DNA from: Ahaetulla prasina
Lineage: Eukaryota > Chordata > Lepidosauria > Squamata > Colubridae
Assembly: GCF_028640845.1 (NCBI RefSeq)
Contig: NC_080539.1
Span: 105,054,554-105,118,553, forward strand
Length of the DNA stretch: 64,000 nucleotides
Reading direction: 5' to 3'
A model generated the notes under the pieces. It made no database searches. It saw only the letters and a program-made list of their open reading frames with translations, and was not told where the DNA came from. How positions within the stretch are numbered: the stretch's first letter is position 1; each line of letters opens with the position of its first letter. Below, one piece after another: positions 11,420-22,024 of this stretch. Position numbers and translations under genes: made by a program.

Positions 11420-11597
11420 TGTTAAGTTCGGGAAGTAACGAGGCTGGAGACCAGGGTAGTGACAACAGCTCTTTAATATATGGTGAACCCAGCAACCAAG
11501 CTGGGGAAAAACAACCCTTTATATACTGTTTAACCGGCGGCTTCAACCAATCAGCAACGTGCTTGTTTCCCGCCAAAATATTTAAAGATACATAACA
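11420..11597 (-). repeat. Gypsy 5' LTR
   Basis: Identical to 7052-7229. As the 5' LTR on the minus strand it holds the promoter: a TATA-like tatataaag at plus 11517-11525. Confidence 0.93.
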
Positions 11598-12455
11598 TCC
11601 CCTATATGAAAACAGCGAGGGAGACAATTTGGAATCTTAAAGTGGGATGCCATCAGTGTGCACTATGTAGATAATATACAGTTCTATTGATCCCTACCAT
11701 TTAACTCCAAAAGTATTCAGTTCTCTTGAGTGTTGCCTAGTCTTAATGAACTGAAGGATAGAAAGCGAGGGAGATGTTGATGGTAAAACTTGACAAGTAT
11801 TGAGATTAGACTTCTTGAGATGTCGTTGCACTCAAAGAAATAATAGATCCAAAGTTTGGGAGTGCTTCTTGATTCCCAGTCATTGGGGTGAGAACTTTGT
11901 TTGCACAATAATGGGTAGAGCACCAGCTATGGTCCTTCGTGACTTGGTCAGATTTGCCAACAATTTAAGCATGTCTTGGCCACAGCCTGTCTTAACTATA
12001 GAATTGCAATGCTCTTCATGTGAATTTACCTTCAAAAGTATCCAGGAACTGTAATTGTTGCAACATATAGGCTGCAAATTGGTGATCACATGATATCTGC
12101 TTGGAAAGATTTGCACTAGTTGCCAGCTGTCTAGTGGACACAGTTGAAAGTGTTGGTGTTGCCTAATTATTGAAATCAGCAAGTGAGGTACATGTGAAAG
12201 TCTCTTGTTGTCTGAGGATGCCTTCTTCTGCACAGCTCCCAGGATATGGGAGATACTCTCCAAAAGACTTGTGTCTGGCTCCCACTCTTCAGGACTGGGG
12301 AAAACGGTCAAAATGTATCTTTTTCACAGAACTTTTAATTGATCTTAACTTTATCGATGTTAGCCTCATATTTTGTAATTTGTACTTTGGTTTTAGGCAT
12401 AAATTGCCTTGAATCTTACATAAGCAGAAAAGCAGAGTATATATTTTAATGACAA
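11598..12455 (+). mobile_element. Old L2-like LINE, 3' portion
   Basis: Continues the LINE from 7051. An IYMK-like start is followed by GCHQ and a YVDNIQFY stretch where L2 elements have YADDTQLY. Next come LGVLLDSQ, a degraded thumb/C-terminal region, and a DLHxLPAV block near 12110. The 3' end near 12405-12455 (ttgccttgaatc...gagtatatattttaa) resembles a decayed L2 tail. Many stops and frameshifts show it is old. Confidence 0.68.
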
Positions 12456-12492
12456 ACCAACAAAAAAAGAGAAATGCTAATATTTTTTAGAA

Positions 12493-12627
12493 CAGGGATC
12501 TCCAACCTTGGCAACTTTAAGCCTGGAGGACTTCAACTCCCAGAATTCCCCAGCCAGCTTTGCTGGCTGGGGAATTCTGGGAGTTGAAGTCCGCCAGGCT
12601 TAAAGTTGCCAAGGTTGGAGATCCCTG
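12493..12627. mobile_element. Palindromic hAT-like MITE, GTCTCCAACC family
   Basis: A 135-bp near-perfect inverted repeat. The arms begin cagggatctccaaccttggc and meet at ccagccagctttgctggctgg. The 8-bp flanks are ttttagaa (12485-12492) and ttctagaa (12628-12635), one mismatch. Transcribed RNA would form a long hairpin. Confidence 0.88.
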
Positions 12628-12635
12628 TTCTAGAA

Positions 12636-13284
12636 AACGGTTAAATGTACTTAAACTATTCTGTATTCAGGGCAAATATATAATTTCTCAAACCAAGTAA
12701 ATGCTGCAACAGTGGACACAAAATTACATACAGATTTACTACAGAGTGGGGAAACAAAACTCTTTGAGCTTTCAAAGGTACTTTTAGGAAGCAATACAAT
12801 TCCCCTTATGAATAGATATGTTTCACCACCATTGCAAAAGCAGGAAGAAGCAGCGGGGTGACCCATATTTCAACGAACACCTGCGTCTATTAGTCTCTCA
12901 GCCCTCCAAAAATTTTGATTTACTTATTTATGCAATTCTCACGATCCTGGAAATTCCCCCTCTTTCCTTTCTCTTTTGGTGAGCACAGGAAAAATTGGTC
13001 TATTAGTACAGCACAGTCCTTAGCTTCTCTCTCTTTTGCCTGATCCCTTAAATAAAAGCCAGGATTAATTTTCCCGCGTTTCCTCAGCATTTGAGGTGAT
13101 TTATGTAAAGGATATGTGTTATGGAGAGTACAAATTACACACCTCTTATAAATGTCACATACATTGATTCAATGTAACATCTCTGCACTGCGGTAATTAC
13201 TTTCCTTAAAAGCGATTTAACTGTTCAGAACTTCCTTATTCTGCCAAATTCAAGCCATTTGCCAAGAATGTTGCACTTCTGCTT
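12636..13284. other. Non-coding, no recognised element
   Basis: Unique-looking sequence with no recognisable domain or repeat. Confidence 0.55.
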
Positions 13285-13745
13285 TTGAATATGAATGAAT
13301 ATGAATGAATGAATATTTTAATTTGTATACCGCCCTTCTCCCGAAGGACTCAGGGCGGTGAACAGGCAGATAAAATACAGATATACACAATAGTTAAAAC
13401 ATCCCTTAAGAAACTGATTTAAATTTGCCCAAATATTAAAATAACATACACCCCCATAAAATTACAAAACTTTAAAAACCCATCAAATTCAATTAAATTA
13501 AAATTTAAAAGTAAAAATCAAGTTAGTCCAGCCATATGAAATAAATAGGTTTTAAGTTCGCGGCAAAAGGTCCTAAGGTCAGGTAGTTGTCGGAGCCCGA
13601 GGGGAAGCTCGTTCCACAGGGTCGGAGCCCCCACAGAGAAGGCCCTCCCCCTCTATCTCCCACCGGACGATGGGAGACAGAGGCCGGCAGTAGACGGTCC
13701 CGTAGATAGCCCGGTCCTAAGCCATGGAGCGCTTTAAAGGTGGCT
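13285..13745 (-). mobile_element. L2-like LINE 3' end
   Basis: Minus-strand translation of about 13560-13740 gives a LINE C-terminal motif: KALHGLGP, then RAFSVGAPTLWNELPLGLRQ and LRTFCRELKTYLF in the best frames. The 3' terminus (plus 13285-13360) shows taccgcccttctcc...gactcagggcgg and ends in a TGAA-type repeat (gaatgaatgaat), which is typical of L2. The three L2-tailed SINEs carry a related tail. Confidence 0.7.
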
Positions 13746-13883
13746 TTAAAAAGGCTTTGAATATGCTTTCATGGGCCACCTTTCTAAAGAAAGTGAAAAT
13801 CTAATGAGTGTTTACAAAGTGAAAAGTGCACTACAGACTGACAGAGATTATCTCAGTCTACTTACAGGTGTCAGAAATAGGAG

Positions 13884-13903
13884 GAATATATATATATATA
13901 TAT
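13884..13903. repeat. Short (TA)n
   Basis: About ten TA units just upstream of the LINE-A tail. Confidence 0.85.
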
Positions 13904-13932
13904 ATAAGAGGAAAAAAGAAAAGAAAGAAAAA

Positions 13933-14585
13933 CAATAGGACAGGATCGGTAGGCACGTTTGTGCTCTTATGCACGCCCCTTATGGTCCCCTTAGGAATGG
14001 GGTGAGGTCAATAGTAGAAAGTTTTTGGTTAAAGCTTTTGAGATTATGAGAAGAGACCACAGAGTCAGGTAAAGTGTTCCAAGCACTGATGATTCTGTTA
14101 CAGAAGTCATATTTTCTGCAGCCTAGATTAAAGCGGTTGACATTGAGTTTAAATCTATTGGTTGCTCTTGTATTATTGCAATTAAAGCTGAAGTAGTCTT
14201 TAACAGGAAGGACATTACAGTAGATGATTCTATGAGTTAAACTTAGGTCTTGTTGAAGGCGACGGAGTTCCAAGTTTTCTAAGCCTAGGATTTCAAGTCT
14301 GGTGGGATAAGGTATTTTGTTGTTTTCAGAGGAATGGAGAACTCTTCTTGTAAAATATTCCTGGACACGTTCAATTGTTTTGATGTCAGAAATGTGGTGA
14401 GGGTTCCAGACAGGCGAGCTGTATTCAAGGATTGGCCTAGCAAATGTTTTATATGTTCTGGTTAGTAGTATAGTGTTTTTGGAAAAGAATCTATGCAAGA
14501 TTAGGTTTACAACTCTTAAAGCTTCTTTTGCGATGTAGTTGCAGTGGGCTTTGGCACTTAGATCATTGGATATGAAAATACCGAT
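13933..14585 (-). mobile_element. LINE-A 3' half, truncated
   Basis: The minus-strand frame 13980-14498 (172 codons) encodes the C-terminal RT region: LLTRTYKTFARPILEYSSPV, WNPHHISDIKTIERVQEYFT, RRVLHSSENNKIPYPTRLEI, ending LTPFLRGP. It is collinear with the end of the frame at 55626-56699. Homology continues to about 14585. The catalytic RT core is absent because of 5' truncation. Confidence 0.85.
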
Positions 14586-15112
14586 ACTTGTCTTACAGCA
14601 GGCCTAGCATCCCAGAAACTGGACCAACTGCCCCACTGAAACCTATATACTGTACAAATGCTTCTACCTTTCAAGTTCTCTGGGCATGTCACTAGTTACA
14701 CTGGCACTAGCCAAAGGTACAGTGTTGATTCAGACGTATGAAAAATGGCCCTAGCTAAACTTCTCTTTTCTGTCCAGTATTTGAAACCGCGGAAGATCTG
14801 TGGATAAGAACAGTTCCTTTTGAAAGTTTTTGCTTAACTAGTGTGCTAAAAACAGGACTTCAGAAACAGGGCACTGGAAAAGCTTAAATGTTGCATTTAC
14901 CTCAGAAAAAAAGTGTTTTTGGAAGGCAAGGTGGAAAATGAAAAGTAGTAATTTGAATTATCCTGAATGAAAGAGGTTTCCACCAAAGCAAAAACACCAT
15001 TGGAGATAACTCTTAATTTTGTCTATAGTTATTGCATATATAAGGAATACTGGACAAGACAATTTCCAGGGAGTATATTTACTGTGTAAACAAATACAGA
15101 AAACTAACAGAG
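14586..15112. other. Non-coding, no recognised element
   Basis: No exon or repeat recognised. Confidence 0.55.
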
Positions 15113-15376
15113 ATTTTTTTTTAATTATTTACATTTATATCCCGCCCTTCTCCGAAGACTCAGGGCGGCTTACAGTGTATAAGGCAATAGTCTCATTCTA
15201 TTTGTATATTTTACAAAGTCAACTTATTGCCCCCCCCAACAATCTGGGTCCTCATTTTACCTACCTTATAAAGAATGGAAGGCTGAGTCAACCTCGGGCC
15301 GGGCTTGAACCTGCAGTAATTGCAGGCTGCTGTGTTCTAATAACAGGCTTCTAACAGCCTGAGCTATTACGGCCCT
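15113..15376 (-). mobile_element. tRNA-derived SINE, L2-tailed type
   Basis: The inverse of the 415-670 element. The tail at the left reads atatcccgcccttctccgaa, the centre has caatctgggtcctcatttta, and the B-box region is cttgaacctgcag. The head ends at ggccc (about 15375). Confidence 0.75.
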
Positions 15377-17523
15377 TTGACTAAGAATCTCAGCAGATGA
15401 ACTAGATAAGAAATACAGGAGGAATGGCAGGTCTTTCCAAGTTGTTGTCAGGTTCCCAGACTGGAATTTGGCTGGAAAACTCCAGTCCTCCATTCTGCAC
15501 AGTTTAACTTGATTGCTCAGGAGAAATTTCTCAGAAGCTTGATACTGGCAGGTAGACGGGGATCTTTTCTGAAAACAAGACTGAAGCTACATTGGTTGAT
15601 TACCACCTCTCAGCAATCCCCTCTTACAGTTGAGCAGACCCATTGCTATTTCTTCTCATCTTTCCCAGGTTTCAGTAAGACTCTGCTTTCTGTTTCATAG
15701 CCTGAAGTTGAACAGTTGTTGGTTGTTGGCAGGAATGACATCTCTGTCCCGAGAACCTCTGGCTCTTGATTTTTCTCTCACAATTATTTGTTCAGCTTTG
15801 ACAGGTGAAAAGGTCATCTCCTTAATAGTTGCTGATTTCAAGGTGTACGTCCAGAGAGAGGCTGACTGTTCACTGATTGAGCAACTGCTTCCTGCTGAAG
15901 AAGCACTGTAGGATGAACGTGGCAGCAAACTTACTAAGCAAGTAAAGAGGGAGAACCAACCATTGCTGACACAAAGAAGTGGGGAGCAGGAAGAGAATTT
16001 ATTTTCCCAAGCAACTTTCTTTTTAAGTCAGCAATATGCGCTCAGATAATCCATGCAGAGAACAAATCAACACTTTCTATGGCAGTGGGTTAAGAAACCA
16101 GACTGGAGATCTGTGTGCAGAATTCTACAGCTGTAACTTATAGTGCTTGTAGCAGATGGCTTGGTACAACCTGGTATATATTTACAGCGAGTGCCAACTC
16201 GTTGTGGGGCTTAACAAACAAAAAAAAATAAAAATCAGAGGATTGTAAAAGCAAGTAGTCAGACTTCAGCTGATGAGAGAGTATAAAGATTTCTCAAACA
16301 AACAAGGTTACAAAAAGTTGCTATTAGAGAAAACAACTCTCCCAAAAATGTTAGTAAAACAAATTATAGTGATTTATAAATGTGACAACCAGAAGCAAGA
16401 GATATGCACAGGATACTCCGCACTAACAGATGTCAGAAACAGCTTTTAGGATCTTTCAGAATAAAAAAAAAAGCCCTAGGGGAAGTAAAGAAAAAAAAAC
16501 CCATTGTGGATCAAAGGATAGGATGGTGATCTCCAAAGGATAGAATCCTTTCAAGATGACAGAGAAATTTTATGATAATTTGTGGCTGTCTACTATGAGA
16601 AATCAAAACAAAGCTGCACCAATTGGGCCCAGCAACTTGCAAAATGTGTTGTCTATCAGGGACTGAAAAGAAAACTCTCCCACAATTTAGCAAATTCACC
16701 AGAAGTCTTCTCTCCTTGCTAAGCAATGTGGCAACAAACAATGCTGAGATGAACGTTATTGCTATGGACACTGGAAATTTAAAAAAGAAACTTAACAGCC
16801 TGGAGGATCAGGTGTCTTCTCATATATTCTTCTCCCCACCGATGAAAACTGGAACAGGAAAAAAATAACTAGCTACACAAATGATGATGGGAAGAAAGAT
16901 TTAATGTCAGATCATCCTAAGTTTTTAATTGAATACTACCAGAACAGGGTGAGTAGCATTTTATAAGGATGGTAAAAAAACAACAACAAACATTTGGCCA
17001 AACCCTGATAAACTAGATTAAGAAGTTTTAAACTGAGTTGTGTGGGGGTAACAGACAAAAAACACTGAAGTCAGAACCTTGGATAAAGAATTGTGATATA
17101 TAAAAGGACGTAGAAATGTTGCTGCTTTAGGGATCATTGATATCTGAATGTATGAAGATTAACAAAATATGTTTGACTCATAGTACAGGAGTTGAGTAGG
17201 CATATTAAATGATTTAATAAGTATATCAAAGACTTGATGGGATTGATTGATGTAATGATGTCCAGGTATGACCTTGGGAGATGGAGGGAAGAGATAGAGG
17301 GATGATCAGCTGGGAATGCCCCAATTGCATAACAGGCAGAGAAAGAAACTCTGAAAGTATCCTCCCTAATTTATCAGACTGTAAAAGGAGATGGTGGGAG
17401 ATTTCTACTTTTAGACTTGCAAGATTGTGTTAATGTAGTTGTGTACAATAAGATAGAATTAGCTCATCTGGGTCTGTTTCCTGCCTAGTCTATCTGGGAA
17501 GGCCACCATCAATGACTGAAATT
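15377..17523. other. Non-coding, no recognised element
   Basis: Mostly unique-looking, with several A-runs. A 93-codon frame at 15630-15911 (+) has no recognisable domain and no good splice context. I see no TE hallmark. Confidence 0.5.
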
Positions 17524-17533
17524 AGTAGTGGTA

Positions 17534-17887
17534 TGGTAAAGGTAAAGGTTCCCCTCACATATATGTGCTAGTCGTTCCTGACTCTAGGGGGTGGTGCTTA
17601 TCTCCGTTTGAAAGCCGAAGAGCCAGCGCTGTCTGAAGACGTCTCCATGGTCATGTGGCCAGCATGACTAAACACCAAAGGTGCATGGAACACTGTTACC
17701 TTCCCACCAAAGGTGATCCCTATTTTTCTACTTGTCTTTTTTATGTGCTTTCAAACTGCTAGGTTGGCAGAAGCTGGGACAAGTAACGGGAGCTCACCCC
17801 CATTATGCGACACTAGGGATTCGAACTGCTGAACTGCCGACCTTTCTTTTGACAAGCTCAGCGGCTTAGCTACTGAGCCACCTTCCA
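17534..17887 (-). mobile_element. Sauria-type SINE with 10-bp TSD
   Basis: On the minus strand: an A-box-like ggtggctcagtagctaagcc, a B box gcagttcgaatccc, a long body with acctttggtgggaaggtaac, and a tail containing gaacgactagcacatata and ggggaacctttacc. The tail resembles a Bov-B 3' end, as in Sauria SINEs. The 10-bp direct repeat agtagtggta flanks it at 17524-17533 and 17888-17897. Confidence 0.82.
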
Positions 17888-17897
17888 AGTAGTGGTA

Positions 17898-19498
17898 GTA
17901 TATCATTTGTTAAAACAATCAGAAAGAATCTGGCAGCACCTTTCCTTACTCACTTCATCAGATGTATAGAATGGATTAACTGATATAGAATTTAATACTT
18001 TGCATACATTCCATGCATTGAAATCACACACAAAAGACCTCAGGCTATTTCAAAAGGTGTCAGCAAACAAGAGTTGTCAACATATTATAGTTCTTAATTG
18101 GTAAGGTAATCTCTTCACCTGCATAACCAGTCTGTTCCCCCTTCCATCCCACTCCCCACCTCATCCCAATTTAAATGTGGTATCAATCAAACCATTCTAT
18201 GGGTCTGATGGAGTGAGTTGAGTCCTATGAAAGCTTATGCTGATGTTACACTAAATGTTGAATGCACTATATTCACACATGCTCAGAAATTCAAGTACAT
18301 GAACTTGGTTGTAAAGTAGAGAACATCTAGACTAAAATGAGTAGAAGTACAAATATAAATTGTACACGGCATTGCAAATTTCAGCAAGACATACAATGGT
18401 AGGGATTGGAGAGACTTCTCCGATTTGACTTCTCTTTTTGAGACAAACTTTGACAAATCTGTTCCTTCAGGGAAATTCCTGATTTATTCTGCTGACAACT
18501 TTCTCCTGAGGATGGAGGAAACCACCAGAGAAGCAGCTATCTATCCTTGATTGATATGGAACAATAGGGATAACTTACCAGAGGAAGTAAAGCTATCTTC
18601 GAAGGAAAGTGATCATGTATTGCTACAATTCTAAAGGAAAATGAGTAGAATGAATTTTTGAACTGCGGGAAAATGTTTTAAAATAAACTCAGAGCAACAG
18701 TTCTGAGGTTCCATAGCAGCAGCAGCTAATGAAAAAGGAACTCAAGATGGATGGAAGTTCTTAAAAAAGAGATATTGAAAGCACAATTGCAAACAATTCC
18801 AATATAGTATTGGGGAGGGGGCGGAGGGAATAGAAGACAGCAGAAGAAACCAATTTTGCTGCACAAAAAGCTTAGTGAAAACACAAAATGTTACATATAG
18901 GATATATAAAGAGACTGGAAACACCAGAGACTGTATATAGATAGCCTATAATTGTAAAGCAAGTGTCAGGAAAACTAAAGCTCAGAAGGTTGAAGGATGA
19001 TAAAAACATCAGCTGGTATACTAGCTGCTTAATGAAGATGATGAAATGTTAATAGATAACAAAGAAGAACAGAGCTATTCAGCTCCAAATTTAACTTGAT
19101 CTTTTTCAGCAAGTAGCTAGGTGATCTACCATTCAGTTGTGCATAACAGAATCTAGAGGTAAGACTAAAGTTTGAAACTGATACAAACAAAGAATGGGCA
19201 AAAAATACCTATTTATTCTGAATTACTTTAAATTACTAAAGTGAGGGGGGAAATGAACTTAGGTCTGCTACATTTATGACAATCATAAATTCTGGGCTCC
19301 ATTATGGTCGTAAGATAAATCAAGATCTGTAATCAGTTTGCAGATAGCACTGCATTGGGCAGAGTAGCTAATAATTTAAAAAAGGAAAGTACTTATGATG
19401 ATTTTCATCAAACTGTTTCAGGGAGGACTGACATGGAAAATTACGGAAGCCATAAATTATTCTTTATGTAAATAGACTGGAGGAATTGGGAATCTTTA
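17898..19498. other. Non-coding; possible old repeat fragments near 17905-18260
   Basis: Phrases such as ctcacttcatcagatg and cctatgaaagcttatgctga resemble a dispersed amniote repeat that I cannot name. The rest is unassigned. Confidence 0.4.
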
Positions 19499-19740
19499 AG
19501 AGCCGTGGTGGTGCAGTGGTTAGAATGCAGTATTGCAGGCTAATTCTGCTGCCTGCCAGCTGCCTGCAGTTCTGCAGTTTGATCCTCACCAATTCAAGGT
19601 TGACTCAGCCTTCCATCCTTTCGAGGTCGGTAAAATGAGGACCCAGATTGTTCAGCGCAATATGCTGACTTTGTAAACTGCTTAGAGAGGGCTGTAAAGC
19701 ACTGTGAAGTGGTATATAAGTCTAAGTACTATTGCTATTT
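19499..19740 (+). mobile_element. tRNA-derived SINE, second tail type
   Basis: Starts agagccgtggtggtgcagtg (A-box region), with a B-box-like gtttgatcctc. It shares the central ggttgactcagccttccatcc with the L2-tailed SINEs. The tail is different: cttagagagggctgtaaagc, then ggtatataagtctaagtact. A minus-strand relative is at 58380-58619. Confidence 0.72.
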
Positions 19741-19768
19741 ATTCTTGTGAAGATGAGGAAAGACTTAA

Positions 19769-20403
19769 TAGAATTTTTATAGAATAGAATTTTTTATTGG
19801 CCAAGTGTGATTGGACACACAAGGAATTTGTCTTGGTGCATATGCTCTCAGTATATATAAAGGAAAATATATCTTCTTCAAGGTACAACACTTACAACAC
19901 TTAATAATATTCATAGGGTACAAATTTAACACTTAATGATACAACACTTAATGATAGTCATAGGCTACAATTAAGCAATCAGGAAACAATATCAGTATAA
20001 ATCATAAGGATAAAAGCAACAAGTTACAGTCATACAGTCATAATTGGAAGGAGATGGGTGATGGGAACGATGAGAAGATTAAAAGTCGTGCAGATTTAGT
20101 AATAGTTTGACAGTGTTGAGGGAATTATTTGTTTAGCAGAGTGATGGCCTTCAGGAAGAAACTGTTCTTGTGTCTAGTTGTTCTGGTGTGTAGTGCTCTG
20201 TAGCATCATTTTGAGGGTAGGAGTTGAAACAGTTTATGTCCAGGATGAGAGGGATCTGTAAATATTTTCACAGCCCTCTTTTTGATTCCTGCAGTATACA
20301 GGTCTTCAGTGGAAGTCAGGTTGGTAGCAATTGTTTTTTCTGCGGTTCTAATTATCCTCTGAAGTCTGTGTCTGTCTTTTTGGGTTGCAGAACCAAACTT
20401 AAC
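19769..20403 (-). mobile_element. Snake1-type CR1/L3 LINE 3' end
   Basis: The left edge has an (ATAGA)-type tail remnant, then ttattggccaagtgtgattg, acacaaggaatttgtcttgg and gcatatgctctcagt, the inverse of the Snake1-type 3' UTR. To the right are inverse RT C-terminal sequences (aacagtttatgtccaggatg, ctcttcttgat-like, tgggttgcagaacc). Confidence 0.85.
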
Positions 20404-20412
20404 TTAACGTAA

Positions 20413-21810
20413 CTGATACCAGTCTTCAAATATCTAGAAGAATGTCAAATCAAAAACAGATCCTCTGCCATCTAAGTGTGCAGGGCATGGAATTTAAGGA
20501 ATGGAAAGATAGATTTTTCTTAATTGTTTAAAAAACCATTTCTAATTGTAAGAGCAGCTTGAAAATAAAAGCAATTACCGAGAAAAATAATGGCTGTATT
20601 TAAGCAGAGTCTAGGCAACAATCTGCTAGGGATACTATCTAAATGATTGCATACAATTCTTTGGTGTATTTTATTCAAATAAAATATGTGTACAGGATAC
20701 AGATTGCTTCTCCTAACCACACTGGAATGTGTGAAAATAAAAGTGGAACCAACAAATTTTCCACCTTCTGGGGCACAGATGAACAGATATATAATTGAAT
20801 ATAGTAAAAAGGTGAACAATAAAAAATAGATTCTACTAAGAAAATAAAAAAACCCTCAATATTTTTAGGAAGCAAAGCAATGGCTTTGATGAGGAACACT
20901 AGTATGAATTCAAGCAAGGATATTATCAACAGAATGTTATTAGCTGTTTAATGAAGTGTTCGTTTTTTCACTAACAGGAAAGTGAAAGATTTATTGCTAT
21001 TTCCTGTCAAAATCCACAAACTCTTCATGATGACAAAATAAAAATAGTGCAAAGAGGAAAAGAGCTGGGTTTTTCTCATTCTCTAAGACAGCCTTTTGCC
21101 ATATGTAACTGATATCTAGCAGATGGACTAGCAAAAGTTCTTATGGATTTCCAACTACACTAGGTTTATTTTCAGGATCAGTTTATCGGCTACTTTATTT
21201 AATGAAGTTATGATTGCTATTCATTTTGCATAACTCACTGTATCAATCAGGACTTACCCTAATGGCATAATTGAAATCAGCTTAATCTTACTACTGCTAA
21301 ATAATTTCAGAACAACAACTGCGAAAACAGAAACATGCATATTGTGTTAGGATAGTAAAGTCATATCCCAAACTTTTGGAAGCAAATAAAAAGGAAAATA
21401 AGTTTCGAAACATTTGTGGGCAGATGGTGGCCATGTGAGAATTCCTGTAGGTACAGTTAATGCAGGTAAGAGGAAACCATTACTCCTGAGTCCTGTCAGA
21501 AAAAGGCATCAAAAATTTGTGGATTAATGTTAATAGAATAGCCACATTTAAGCAATTTATAAAACAGCAAAAGGTATGAAACATTGTTACAGAAAGAGAT
21601 GCACAATCATATTAAGCTGCAATGGGTGGGGAAAGGCTGAAGGGGATGGACTAGATTTCTTAAATAAAGCTTTTAAGGGAAAACATCTAGAAATTCATTT
21701 TCCGTCTCCTTCTGACACAGTTTTTACCATGACTATATTCTTGCGTGCTTTATCAACGATGTAGTTGCTGGTGTGGTCAAAGACACAATCTGCCCATCTC
21801 TCATTGAACA
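20413..21810. other. Non-coding, no recognised element
   Basis: AT-rich, with no domain or repeat recognised. Confidence 0.5.
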
Positions 21811-21818
21811 CTTTAGAC

Positions 21819-21922
21819 CAGGGGTCTCCAACCTTGGCAACTTTAAGGCTGGCAGACTTCAACTCCCAGAATTCTGGGAGTTGAAGTCCTCCAAGCTTAA
21901 AGTTGCCAATTGGAGACCTCTG
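21819..21922. mobile_element. Palindromic hAT-like MITE, GTCTCCAACC family
   Basis: A 104-bp inverted repeat starting caggggtctccaaccttgg, with the central ttcaactcccagaattctgg. The flanks ctttagac (21811-21818) and ctttagcc (21923-21930) differ at one position. The right arm has a small deletion. Confidence 0.85.
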
Positions 21923-22024
21923 CTTTAGCCTGCTGAAGACATGTCCTCTTCTCTCTGGTCCCTGGGAGTTGTCTTCCACAACCATTTGGGTTAACTTGTA
22001 AAAACTGAAATAGGCTTCTATAGA

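Larger units (their letters stand above)
7052..11597 (-). mobile_element. Complete Ty3/Gypsy LTR retrotransposon, frame-broken
   Basis: A 4546-bp element on the minus strand with identical 178-bp LTRs at 7052-7229 and 11420-11597, both beginning TG and ending CA on either strand. The 5-bp duplication tcccc flanks it at 7047-7051 and 11598-11602. Between the LTRs, in minus-strand order, are PBS, gag with a CCHC knuckle, protease, RT, RNase H, integrase and PPT, which is the Ty3/Gypsy order. The integrase C-terminus with RRHIDQIR is like vertebrate 'K02A2.6-like' (Mag-type) proteins. No env is seen. Identical LTRs imply a recent insertion, yet the pol domains sit in at least seven alternating frames. 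Confidence 0.93.

Noticed and set aside
15630..15911. 93-codon frame ending GKV..EEAL
   Set aside because: No family recognised, no splice signals and a short length; most likely chance.
17534..17887. tRNA-like A and B boxes (also at 415, 19499, 37185, 48175)
   Set aside because: They belong to SINE heads with long bodies and LINE-like tails; no cloverleaf with intact stems, so not tRNA genes.
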